Source: Zanthoxylum bungeanum
Lineage: Eukaryota > Streptophyta > Magnoliopsida > Sapindales > Rutaceae
Direction of reading: 5' to 3'
Length of the DNA stretch: 64,000 bases
Assembly: GCA_019454045.1 (NCBI GenBank)
Contig: SKCR01033437.1
Span: forward strand, 124,001 to 188,000
Of the stretch, positions 1 through 11,124 are shown one piece after another. Numbering within the stretch: the first letter of the stretch is position 1; each line of letters starts with the position of its first letter. The notes under the pieces are model-generated. The model did not search any database. It was not told the DNA's origin and saw only the letters and a program-made list of their open reading frames with translations. Made by a program: the position numbers and the translations under genes.

Positions 1-1084
1 TAAGGGAGATTTCTAAATTAGAATTAGTAAAAGTGGATCCCCTAACCCCATCATTTTATTTTTATTCTAGGAAAATGATGAAACACAATATTTACATACT
101 TAATAATTGATTTAATTATATTATGGGTAATTCTTTAGTTTGTTTATCAAATCTTAAGCTTAATGCTTCTTGTTAACTGGCCATTAATAAGATTGATGTG
201 GTAAACTTAAAATGAACTTGGAAAATAGATTTTAGGTTTCAGCCTTAGATTCAATAGCCCACAATCTCCCTTAAGGATATATAACTCTTAATAGATTTCC
301 TTACAGGATAGACATATACATGTCGGACGGGGGTAGCCACAATTGGAACCTGAATAATGAATTTAGGTAACTTGGTTAACATAAACATATGATTAATTGG
401 GTTATACTGGGTGTTTGCATCTGACCATCGACAGAGGCTTATGCGTATCTTCGTGTTCCAGGTTAGCAAACTGATTTATTACACATATATAAGAGAATCA
501 ATTCATCATTAGAATAATATTGTGTGGAATCACAACCCTAGATGTTTGTGTCTTTTATTATTTTCCTTAGTATTTTGTTTGTGTTTTAATGTTTTTATTT
601 ATTTAGCAAATCCACATTCAACCAACCAATCGGCCATCAATCTCTTCTCCCTTTAATTAAATACCTGTAAATAAATAGAATCAATAATTAATAACAATAG
701 TAGAAATTAAGTCATCGTTGGATTGATATTTTTATACTACTTGAGCGATACGTGCGCTTGCGTTATACGTGTGTGATCACGCCGATCATACTTCATTAGA
801 CCGTTATTTCAAGTTTCCAATCTCCAAAATTAAAATGTCAAGTCCAGTTTTTGCCCTTATTTGTTCCACATTTCATCCTGATTGATTCCATTAAGTCCCG
901 ATTTTATTTTATTTGCAAAATAAACTAATATACATCAAAACATTCATAAAACTTGAGAAACTATACAAAATATTAAGTAAAATGGGCGGTAAATAATGAT
1001 ATATTTTATGCTCATCACACGTCCCTTGGAGACAATCTCTTCCTATCATTTATCTCATTTTTTTGTAATTGTTTCATATTTAGA
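1..1084. other. AT-rich DNA without a recognisable gene; possible copia terminus
   Basis: No convincing coding sequence is visible. At 261-273 the plus strand reads CACA followed by ATCTCCCTTA. Read on the minus strand this is a purine-rich AAGGGAGAT tract followed by TGTGGG, the usual polypurine-tract/LTR junction of a copia element in minus orientation. The open stretch at 251-469 on the minus strand would then be the degenerate end of its pol, but no RNase H motif can be recognised. This is inference and weak. Confidence 0.3.
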
Positions 1085-1092
1085 GATATTAG

Positions 1093-1595
1093 CAGTGTTC
1101 TAAAATGCCCCGCCTAGGCGCGCCTAGGCGGCGCATGTAGGTTCGGCGGCCCATGGCCGCCGCGCCTAGCCCCAAATCGTTGGGACCAGGTGCTCGTCGT
1201 AAATTCATCGGTCAACCACCGTTGACCGATGCATAATTCGAAATTAATTACTTTTTCCGACCGAATTTCACACCTCAATCCTAACCCTAACCTTAATTTT
1301 ACAAAATTAACTCTCTAACTCATCAATTTGAAAAAAAATCCCAATTTAGAGCATAAACCATAATTTCAAAAATCTAATTTTTTTTCTATTTTTGTTAGTT
1401 TCTCATCAAATTGACCATTTATAAATATTAGTCATTACTCAAATAATATTTATCTATGATTAATTTCTCCAAATTATACCAAATTTTAAACCTAATTATA
1501 GAAATTCTCAATTTCCGATTAACCGTCTAGGCTCCGACTAGGCGCTAGGCACTAGGTCGCCGCCCGACTAGCACTTAGCGCATTTTAGAACACTG
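1093..1595. mobile_element. hAT-type MITE (503 bp) with 8-bp target site duplication
   Basis: The element begins CAGTGTTCTAAAATGC and ends with the exact reverse complement, GCATTTTAGAACACTG, giving a 16-bp perfect terminal inverted repeat. It is flanked by the perfect 8-bp direct repeat GATATTAG (1085-1092 and 1596-1603). A CAGTG-type terminus with an 8-bp duplication is the hAT superfamily signature. The subterminal parts are GC-rich with repeated GCCTAGGCGC motifs, in contrast to an AT-rich middle. There is no transposase coding capacity, so it is non-autonomous. The perfect inverted repeats and duplication suggest an insertion less eroded than its surroundings. Confidence 0.9.
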
Positions 1596-1659
1596 GATAT
1601 TAGATATAAGCTTGAATTGGATAATTTTTGATATTACATGATAGTGATAACATAAATTA

Positions 1660-1956
1660 TTTAAGTTATGAAATCATTGTATTGTGCTTTAGATCAGAAA
1701 GAATACTATAAAGTGTCAACGTGTAAAAATCTTATGATATTTGGCATAAATTGGAAACTGTGTTTGAGGGGCAAGCCAAGTGAAATTATCAAAGATTAGT
1801 AAATTCACTAGACAATATAAGTTATCTGAGATGAGGCTTTATGAGCGTATACATGATATATTTACTAGGTTTATTGATATAGTAAACTCTCTAGAAGCCT
1901 TAGAAAAATACTTCCCCAATAGTGAGAATGTGAGGAAGGTGATTAGGTCATTGTAA
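1660..1956 (+). pseudogene. Ty1/copia gag relic (UBN2-type)
   Basis: Translation with stops shows a piece like ALDQKEYYKVSTCKN followed downstream by RLYERIHDIFTRFIDIVNSL, EALEKYFPNSENVRKVIRSL. This matches the conserved copia Gag region in which IHDMFTRF, IVNSLEALGK and VRKILRSLP recur. In-frame stops and frame changes break it, no start codon or zinc knuckle remains, and it ends where the reversed Ogre-like LTR relic begins. It is a dead fragment. The identification rests on pattern recognition of the family, not on a search. Confidence 0.7.
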
Positions 1957-1984
1957 TAGCGAAATGGGTTCTACCGCTATACCT

Positions 1985-3401
1985 ATGATGCCGGTGACCA
2001 CGACACTGTTGGGTTTGCAGCCCATAGAAAGTACGGATAGCCTACGGGGGACTACCCGGAGAATGAAGGAGTCGCTGCCCAGTATAAAACACTAGGAATG
2101 ATTTAAGGTCTTCTTAAACGCCTCGCAATGGCCGACCTTAAAACCGTTTGGGTTCGGAATGGTCTCTTATTGATGTTAGTATAATATTTAGGTTTAAAAG
2201 AGATATAGACATGTCTTATAATACAATATCACACAACAAAAATTTAAAGACATACAATAGCGCAAACATTTAGGAATAAAGGCAATAAAAGGTAAAATTA
2301 ATAAACATAAATATTCAGAAGTTGTTAAAATCATAGTAAAATAATAACTAAATAGTTTATATCATGTATCTCATCGCCCTGTCTTTGGAAAAGCCTGGAT
2401 ATTTTCATGCCATTGATGTCCGACATGACATATTTCATGTCTAGTCGGATATTATTTACAAACTAGAGAATCATAAAATTGTTGAATCATACATGGATAA
2501 CAATAATTCTAAAATAATAATAATAACGGTAGTAAAACAACAATAATAACAGTAAATAAATCAATATAAAATATAATAATAGTGACAAAATCATAAGAAA
2601 ATAAAATGGGGTACATGTTTCATCGGCCTGGCTTTGGAGAAGCTTGGTCAGACAATCTTTATGTAATTAATGTCCGTTTGGACTTAGTGCAAGTCTAGCT
2701 GGATATTCTGCCTTGAACATAAACATGAATAGTGCAGAAGCATGCATAGATACCATTAAATACGAAGTAATAATAACATAACAGTGATATAAAGACTATA
2801 GAGCTGAGGCAAAAGCGACAAAATAATAATTAAACAAGAATAAGGTGCATGTCCCACCGATATGACTTTGGAGAAGTCCGGCCAGATATATTTCATATTA
2901 GGAATGTTCGACTGGATATATAATGGGTCTAATAGGATATTCCACATGAACCAGACAAGTAACAAATATAAAACATGCATTACTACAGTAAAAGTCTAGA
3001 AATACCATAGTAATAATAAAAACAAATTCTGTAAAATTGGCATTTAAAGGTTTTTTTTTTGGAATACATATACTTATTGGCAGTGGCACGTGGAGTTGTA
3101 TTCCGATTATAGATCATACTACTGTCCATTCGAAATCAATAATGAAATTTATGCCTGATTTTCTATCGTACATACCTAAGGAAAACAATAATAATTGGAT
3201 ATGACTAGACGTTCTTCGAATACAGCCAGACAATTTTTACTGTGTCCGGCCAGATATACTACGTTGGAACAAGAATGTAAAAAAGTAAGAAATAAAGCAT
3301 AAAAATAAAATCAATGAGTCCTCAAGTCGTACCTTAAGTGTAACTTGGCTCGGAAACCACATTTGAATGCTGGATGGTCCCCGTATTGCGTGCATGAAGG
3401 G
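1985..3401 (-). mobile_element. Degenerate Ogre/Tat-like LTR relic, reverse orientation
   Basis: The reverse complement of about 1995-2170 aligns by eye with the 3' ends of the LTRs at 9640-9818 and 41070-41267. Shared blocks are GACCATTC...AACCC, a TTTGAGGTC-like block, TGGGCAGCGACTCC, TAGTCCCCCG and a GGGCTA-TCCGTACT block. Higher up (2360-3260) there are four loosely similar blocks of about 240-370 bp, each with a CTTTGGAGAAGCCTGG-like core and a CCGGCCAGATATA-like core. They correspond in position to the tandem repeats in the better-preserved LTRs, though their sequence has diverged. The relic is cut at 3401/3402 by chromovirus LTR A, so its 5' part is missing. Confidence 0.55.
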
Positions 3402-5412
3402 TGTAAAACCCCAGTTACTACGGTACAACTCGAAAATTTATTCGTGCTTTTCAAGACATCTTTAAGTATTCAAATATGCATCATTAGTATGTTTTTATTC
3501 ATATAAATTATTCTGGAAACACGAACTGAAATTTTTTTTTAGTTTTGCAGTACATTTAAATTTTATCGCGTTCCGAGCAGTTTTCGGTATTTCAGCCATA
3601 CTTGAGTCACCGATGTCTAGTTTCAACGATCTTAGTACCGTCGAAAATCTTAGACATAAATTTACAATTTTCATGTTCAATATTTTCTCAAATTCAGGCC
3701 TGAAATAGGTCAAAAATGATCATTTTCCAGGCATAGTGAAGTTTTAGGCATGTGACTCAAAAATTTTAATATTTTATTAGATAAAAATCTACCCCTAATA
3801 TAAATATGAAACATTTTTCATCATCTCTTAAAATCAAAATAGCCAATGATGTTTCCTCTATAGAAAACGCGATTTCTTTTATTGTTTTCTTGTTTATTTT
3901 GAAGGATTTGAAACTTATTCATTTTCCCCCAAATTCGAAAATTAGGGATTTAAGGTACTTTATGTATGGTTTTCAATAAAAAAATAAATAAAAAGGATTT
4001 AAAGGCTTATATATGCATTAAGGGACCTATTAACATGAATGTGAGCTCAAATGGATGAAAGTTAAAAATCAGATTTTCTGTCACTGATCTGGTCAAGTTA
4101 GGGAGTGATTTTTAGGTTTTTGTTGTGTTGATTCTTGTGTAATTGGAAGTGATAATGATTATAGAGGTATAAGGAAGGAGGATGGTGCTTTATGTGGTGT
4201 TGAAATTGTTTTTGAAATATTAAAAGAGGGGCTGGCCGAATAGCTTTGGGAGTGTGGTGTTATTTTCTATGTTGGATGAGATGTGTTGTTGTATCTGTGG
4301 TTAATGGATTAGTAAATGTGATTGGTTGAGTGGATTTTTGTATCCTTGTAAATGGGTGATGCCTTTAGCCGAAAATAAGACTATGGAGGAGATGAGAATT
4401 TTTTTTTTTTTTGATTATTCTATAAACAAGAGTTAAAGCAAAGGTGTTTGGTGACTTGAATAATGTAAGTGGTGGCCGAGTGTTGTATGTTGGAGTATGC
4501 TAATGTATGTTGGTGTATGTGTATGTAAGTTGATGTGGTGATTAGAGAGGAATGTAAGCTTAGGTGTTTTGATGGTTTGAGTAATGTATGTCGTTGCAAA
4601 AATGTGAACTTTAGAATGTGTGTAGATCTTTTTGAAACTAAGATTTGAACTTAAGACTTAATGTATAGTTAGAAGTGGGTAAATTATAACCATAGATCTC
4701 GCGGTTCGTCTTAACTTTCCGTTAGCCAAAATTCGTATTAGAACATGGTTAATATGTAAAATACATTCATGTGACATCTTCATATCCATTTTGAATCATA
4801 AATGACTTTGTGGTTAATGTTTCTTCATCCTCAATTTTGTAGATCCGACGTAATCATTCGAGCTCAGTCCGACCACCAGAGTCTTGAGCCATATCTTAGT
4901 TTTCTGAGTGGATGCTTGCTTTCAAAGTTTGATAGTTTTGTGAAAAGATTACAATTTGTTTTGGATTTATACTTTTGGAAGCTATTATCGATTTACCATA
5001 ATGATTTGAATTTTCAAGTTTATATATGAGTAGTTTACAAGATGTTGAAAATATAAACACCCTTTTTGAATTTTAAGCCAGTGCAGTTCGATTTTCACAT
5101 GAATTTGAACTTATACATATTTTTAATGACTTTGTTTAAAAGTATTAGTTTTCAAATCCAGTGATTAGCCGACCCTCAACATTAACATCCCGAGATAGAT
5201 CAATCACCTTATGGGGAATTGATCAACCTCATAAGGTTTATTCAGCTTCAGCTTTCAGATCCCCTGCTTATGCGGTGTAAGGTCACTTTAAGTAGGTTTA
5301 TTCCCCTAGATTATGAGTTGATGATTTCTTTCAGAACTAGATTTCCCTTTTCTAGCATAGACATTTGTTGGGATTAAACTTTTTGTATTATGACTATTTT
5401 CTATCAAGTATT
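3402..5412 (+). mobile_element. Element A: Tekay/Del-like chromovirus 5' LTR, left part
   Basis: The LTR begins TGTAAAACCCCAGTTAC, resembling the TGTAA..CCCC start common in plant Tekay/Del chromoviruses. It contains U5-like text (TTTCAGATCCCCTGCTTATG at about 5257). It stops at 5412 where Tat element B is inserted and resumes at 49811, ending GGGATGTGACA at 50102 before a primer-binding site. The two parts total about 2.3 kb, a normal length for this lineage. The family assignment follows from the terminal sequences, the PBS and the gag position. No second LTR is present in the window, so the 3' part of A has been lost. Confidence 0.6.
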
Positions 5413-6085
5413 TGTATGGGCCAAATTTGGGCCAAGGGTATCTTCGTCTTTCCACATTTAGCCCAATACTTGAGGCTGCCCTACATCCCCAGCAGTTTAC
5501 GTGATTATATAAGAATAAAGCCCAAACTCCGTAATACCATTATTGGATTTGGGCCGATGACTAGGCAAGCCCAGTTCCAAATTGAAATACGTCTAACCCA
5601 CTGAAAGAAGAGGTCTGATCGTGCAAATTGATAGCCACCGAACAATCAGCTACCACTGCATCAAAAACATGAGGTAACATGTTAGTGGGGGCCGGCCACG
5701 TTAAATGCATACGTTATTATTAAATGCATGCGTTATAGCTCCCTTTTTTAGGCATATAAGAGGGAGTGTAATTCATAAATCAGAGCAGAAAAACTAAAGC
5801 ATTACAACTCTACGCTTAATCACTCTCACAAGAACCATCAGAACCTCAGACCCACCTCTCTCACGGTAGTCCAAGAGGATCAAGGTAGCCTTTGATCTTG
5901 CTTCTCCTCCTACAATATTTATAGCTCATTTCCATTACTGATTTGAGCGTCGGAGTGCCTACGGAACCCACCACACCGGTGGGAAGACTCTCCACGCTCA
6001 CTATACCTTTTGTTTTATAGGATCGCTAGTTTTCCCTATCTACGAAATCTCGATTATGGACCTTGGGTGAAAACCAGCGTCTATA
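5413..6085 (+). repeat. 5' LTR of element B (673 bp)
   Basis: It starts TGTATGGGCCAAATTTGGGC and ends GGTGAAAACCAGCGTCTATA. It matches the copy at 49151-49805 along its whole length with scattered substitutions and one length difference near 5705-5730. A TATA-like GCATATAAGAGGGAG lies near 5752, suggesting the U3/R transition. The last bases are CTATA here against CTACA in the 3' copy, so the canonical CA end was lost by mutation in this copy. Confidence 0.9.
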
Positions 6086-6260
6086 ATTTGGAACCCACCT
6101 TGGGGCCTTAGCTATTTGTTGCAAGCAAACACCTCTCAGTATACGACCCTTACAAACATAACAACGCCTGTCTTCAAGCGGCGAGCCAACACCAGTCCTA
6201 CGGCCACTCAGTTGGCCATCCTCCAAGAATGGCTATGAATGTTGGAGGAAGAAAACTTAG
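6086..6260 (+). promoter_or_regulatory. Primer-binding site and leader of element B
   Basis: Directly after the LTR the sequence reads ATTTGGAACCCACCTTGGGG. This looks like the TTTGGCGCCCACCGTGGGG-type primer-binding site found after many plant Tat/Retand LTRs, with a few changes. The tRNA species was not identified. The following 150 bp of leader has no gene. Its last five bases, CTTAG, are the target duplication of solo LTR F. Confidence 0.55.
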
Positions 6261-9200
6261 TGTAGACACTTGTATTTTTACATGAAATCCCGATGATGAG
6301 CCTCGTTTGGAGGCACTACCCGATAAATTACGGAAGTTGCGGGAAACAGACGTCGGAAAGGAAAATTCAAAAATAAGTACATACTCAGATTTAATTCGTT
6401 TGTTTAGCCTCGGGTTCACTCGATTAATCTCTATTTTAACTATTAGGCTCGGCCCAAAATCCCCGCAACCCACACTAAGCCACGCCTAAGCCCACTAAAG
6501 AACCAAGCCACACGCGCAAGGCTCACCAAAGCCCAATCCAAAAATATTCAACACATTTAAAACACATGTCTAAATTAAATCAAATCCCTCTTCCTAAATT
6601 AAATAAATCCCCTTCCTAAATTAAATAAATCACCTTCCTAATTACCAAAGATTTAAATCCAATCCCATTCCTAATTAGCCAATAATGCATCCTCCAAATT
6701 TGGAAGGAAAATCTTGGCAAATGTGTGAGATGGGCGGCCACACACTAAAGAAAAAGAGAAAACCCTAACTTAACACACACAATGGAAACCCTAGGATCAC
6801 CATTATAAAAAGGGACATAAACCAAACCCTATTCCTCGGTTGGCTCTCTCATACACGGCAACTCTCAAAAAAAAAAAAAAAATAAGAACCCTAGCACACA
6901 CATACTCTCAACTCTCACGCACCAGGGCAGGCCATTCACTCACAAACAAACAAGCAAATAACCCTTCACAGCCACGCCATAACAAATAAACCCCTCAACA
7001 CAGCCTTTCAACCAGCCGAAACCTTAAACTAATAAAAACTACACTCATCAGCTGAGAACAACAAAAGCAACCTCACCCACCGACAAACCCTTAGCTAACA
7101 CCCTCACGCTCCTCACATAAAAACAATAAGCCCTCACTCCTCATGGCTCTCCCTCTCTCATGTACACAGCCCATTCAACAACTTTCACCGACAAACTGAC
7201 TCCCACACCGACTCCACAAAGCACACGACTTCAAGACACCCACACAGCCATATAGACCCCTGCCAAATCACAAAACTACAAAGCCACAAGCACCCCCTTT
7301 TGACCGAAACCAATCAACAAATAAGCCTGCCAGTCGAACAACAAACTGCACTAAAAACAGTCCAAAGCAGTCCCAAAAAATACCCCAAAACAGTGAACAA
7401 ATACGACGACCAAACATCAGAAAAAACAGTAAAGAAAATAGAGAAAACAGTAGTGAAAACAGCGAAACAGCGGAGGAAAATATTGAACCAGAAAACCAGA
7501 AAAGTTACGGAGCATTAACCCTTCCGGCGACGACGTAACGCACTTCTGAGGAGCAACTTAAAAGGTAAGACCTGAGGGCACCCATTTGTTATATTTTATT
7601 TTTTTATCCTGGACACGGCATGCTTGGTTGGATGTGGAATACGTCCAACCGGGCATGCGAAGTCCTACATTAAAAACGGCCAAACTTTTGGTCACACCTC
7701 TATTTGATGTTCCGCCATTTATTTTATCCCGCATTCATTTTTATTTCAATTTCGCATTTAATTTATATTTATCATTGCTTTATTATTTCGCATTTATTTT
7801 CAGTCATTTATCTTCCTTTAATGGTTTGCACTTAGTTTATTATTTATCGCTTCCGTTATTTATTGTTATTTCATCACATGCATTATCATATTTCATGTAT
7901 ACATTGGGTTAATAATTGCGTTATGTTAAATGGTCGGTGTTATCTCTTGCGGTATATCAGATGGAAACCCAGACGTAAATTTTGTAGCCGAATCTGAATG
8001 GACGGTAGTGCGGTCTGTACTTGGGATACAAATCCACGTACCGCTTGAGAAACTTTCAAGCACGTGTTACATTTTGGTATTTAATTTTGTGTCTATTGTT
8101 CCGCTATTTATTTTCTATGTATTGTTTCTTTGTTTATGCATTGTTAATCTTGATGTGCATGGGCTAATCATGTGGGGTAAAGGTCCTCTATTCGAGGGAA
8201 ATGCCTAAAGGCTACCTTTACCATTATGTTTTGCCGCGTTGGATGAAGTACGTTTGATTGAACGTGAGATACGTTCAATCGGTCATACGAGGTCCCATAT
8301 TATTTATTTGTTTATTCATATATTGATAATCTTGATGCACATGGGCTAATCACGTGGGGTAAAGGCCCTCTATTCTAGGGAAATGCCTAAAGGCTACCTT
8401 TACAATGATGTTTTGCCGCACCGGACGCAGTACGTTTGATTGAACGTGAGATACGTTCAATCGGGCATACGAGATCCCATATTATTTATTTCTTTATTCA
8501 TGCATTGATAATCTTAATGCGCATAGGCTAATCATGTGGGGTAAAGGTCCTCTATTCGAGGGAAATGCCTAAAGGCTACCTTTACCACAATGTTTTTCCA
8601 CGCCGGACGAAGTACGTTTGATTGAACGTGAGATACGTTTAATCGGGCATAGGAGGTCCCATATTATTTATTTGTTCATTCATGCATTGATAATCTAGTG
8701 CGCATGGGCTAATCATGTGGGTTAAAGGTCCTTTATTCGAGGGAAATGCCTAAAGGCTACATTTACTATGATGTTTTGCCGCGCCGGATGAAGTACGTTT
8801 AATTGAACGTGAGATACATTCAATCGGGCATACGAGGTCCTATATAGATGTCGGCCACGGTCGTATCTCTTTTATCATTATGTTATTTACCTTTTGCATA
8901 TCATTACCTTGTTTATTCATGCATTACTATCTAGTACGCATGGGCTAATCATGATGGATTAAAGGTCCTCTATTAGAGGGAAATGCCTAAAGGCTACCTT
9001 TACCACGACGTTTTGCCGTGCCGAATGAAATAGGCTTGATTGAATGTGAAATACGTTCAATCGGGCATACGGGGTCCCATATAGATGTCGGCCTTGGTCG
9101 CATCTCTTTTATTATTCCGTTATTTACTTTCCGCATGTTATTGCTTTATTTATTTACGCATTGCTATCTCGTGCGTATGGGCTATTCACATTGAGCTAAA

Positions 9201-9818
9201 AGTCCTCCATTTGAGGGAAAAGCCATAAGGCAACCTTTACCACTATGATTTTCCGCACCGAGCCGCACCATTTGTCTTCTAATTTGGTTATTCACCTTTT
9301 GGTTTGTTATTTATCACTTCGTATTCATCCTATTAGTTATCTCTATTCATTCTGCCGCATCACTTCACGTTTACTTCTATGTATGATTGCCTTTTTAGTT
9401 ATTTCCTTTACATTACGTACTTAATTATCCGCTTTTATTATTAATGCTTTTACAGTTATTGTTAATTATATTATTGCGCTCCATTGTTTAATACGTTTAT
9501 GGAATTATGTATTTGCCTTCAGTTTTATTCACGTTTATGGGTGTGCAAACTTGTGTGTTGATTAAGATATCTTGCATGTGTTGCATAAGACTTGGTTACA
9601 TTATTGCATAAATCCTTTCATTACAATTGGCATAAGTAAGGGACCATTCTGAACCCAACGGTTTGAGGTCTTCCCTTGTGAGGGGTGAGTGCAGCCTTAA
9701 ATCATTTCCCAGTTCGCACTGGGTGGCGACTCCATTTTATTTCTCCGGTTTAGTCCCCCGCGGGCTACTCCGTACTCCCGACCGGGCCGCAAGCCCGGAC
9801 AGCGTCGCCATGTCTACT
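6261..9818 (+). mobile_element. Element F: Ogre-like solo LTR (3558 bp) with perfect TSD
   Basis: It begins TGTAGACACTTGTATTTTTA and ends GCGTCGCCATGTCTACT. The perfect duplication CTTAG lies at 6256-6260 and 9819-9823, with no internal retrotransposon sequence, so this is a solo LTR left by LTR-LTR recombination. The first 200 bp (AAATCCCGATGATGAG, GGAAACAGACGTCGGAAAG) and the last 200 bp match the LTRs of element E, so E and F belong to related families. The last base is T where CA is expected. Openings at 7300-7518, 7586-7912 and 7930-8208 resemble no known protein and are not called as genes. Confidence 0.85.
8150..9260 (+). repeat. Six-copy tandem array in solo LTR F
   Basis: Units begin near 8157, 8338, 8518, 8699, 8936 and 9172 with a GCGCATGGGCTAATCATGTG-like core. 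This is followed by GGTAAAGGTCCTCTATT, AAATGCCTAAAGGCTACC, a TTGCCGCGCCGGA-like block and GATTGAACGTGAGATACG. The first four are spaced about 181 bp apart. Later ones are about 237 bp apart because a GATGTCGGCC..TCGTATCTC segment is added. The last unit is the most diverged. Confidence 0.85.
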
Positions 9819-9823
9819 CTTAG

Positions 9824-11118
9824 CCATGTGAAACTCTAACACGGAGCTCCAAAAGTAGTTGGAATAAATTTCCTCTACTTATCAACAACGAGGAGCTCCA
9901 GACCCCTCGAATCATCCTATTCCTTGATCCAACTTAATGGAGGCATTCAATAATGAAGTAGACGGCAATCCCTCATCAGGAAACTGTCCACCAAATAAAG
10001 AAATGAACCAACACACTTTCCCAGTCTACCAGACACATCATATAACTTCCTTCATGCGTAGGGAGATGCAAGAGTTCAAAGAGGTGGTTCTTTTCAGCCT
10101 ACCAGGGTCAGACTATATGTGAGGAAAAACAGAGCAGGTACGATCTCAGATACCCATTTCCTAAAGACCATTACTTTTATCGAACTCTCGAGGAAATTCA
10201 GCCATCCCGATATGAAGTTATACGATGGATCCACTGACCCAGACGATCACGTAATTTATTACAAATACAAGATGATGTCCACAGGCATGGCTCCACATCA
10301 GTGGGAGGCTGGCATGTGCAGAGGTTTTGGTGAAACATTGGCAGGCCCAGCCCTCACCTAGTTTATCAATCTACCATACTGGTCGATCGAATCCTACCAA
10401 GAATTAGCCGACTAATTCGTGGAGATTTCGCAAGTTCCTGTAAATTTGAGAAGACCACAGACGACATCAATACCATACAACAGCACAAAGGAGAACCTCT
10501 GCGAAGCTACGTAGCATGGTTCAACAAGGAGAGGATAAATATTCCAGACCTCCACCAGTCGACTGCGGTTGACGCCTTCAGGAATGGGTTACTAGCGGAC
10601 ATCAGGCTTTATAAGAAGTTAACAAAAATCTAATGTTACACCATGGATCAAGCAATGGTCCTAGCTCAAATAGAAATCAGGTGGGAGGAAGACAAGAGAA
10701 ATAAGAAGCGAGAAAACTCCTTTGGTTCGCAAGGAGAAAATACAAAGAATCCACCCAAACGGCCTAAAGAGTTTAACAGGAAATGCCAACAGTCAGCCGA
10801 CCGAAAAGCCCAACAAATGAGGGACCATCACTTTCTCAACAAAGGCTTCGACCGACGACCACTACCATACATCAGTAGAGATAAAGCTCCACACAACATA
10901 CCCAGACTCTCAGACTACAACTTCACTGTTTCTCTGGTGGAACTAGTCTCAGTCCTCAAGAATATGGGAAATGAAGTAAAATTGACTCCACGCTCCAAAG
11001 AAGGCTCAGTGAGGAAATATACAGGTAGATGGTGTGAATTCCATTGGGATTACGGTCATACGACAGTCGACTGTGTAACGCCGCAGAGCTATTAGAAAAA
11101 GGGCTTCTCAAAGATCTA
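9824..11118 (+). pseudogene. Element B gag (Tat/Retand type), degenerate
   Basis: The coding region starts near 9937 (MEAFNNEVDGNP). Around 10140-10360 it shows the conserved plant Tat Gag order: a basic/hydrophobic lead-in, then MKLYDGSTDPDDHV, a short spacer and GFGETLAGPAL. Next comes a degenerate SYQELAD..F region and, at about 10475-10625, the STKENL..A/WFNKERINI region. The C-terminal part (10643-11095) is lysine/arginine-rich and ends in WCEFHWDYGHTTVDC, the His/Cys motif of this clade (usually CxFHxDxGHxTxDC). At least three in-frame stops or frame changes break it. The following AELLEKGLLKDLLT is cut by element C at 11124. The role would be the particle structural protein; this copy cannot make it intact. 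Confidence 0.8.
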
Positions 11119-11124
11119 CTTACG

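Noticed and set aside
7300..8208. Open frames in solo LTR F
   Set aside because: They are low-complexity (K/T/Q-rich or hydrophobic F/L/Y-rich), lie in a non-coding LTR and have no counterpart in the LTRs of E.
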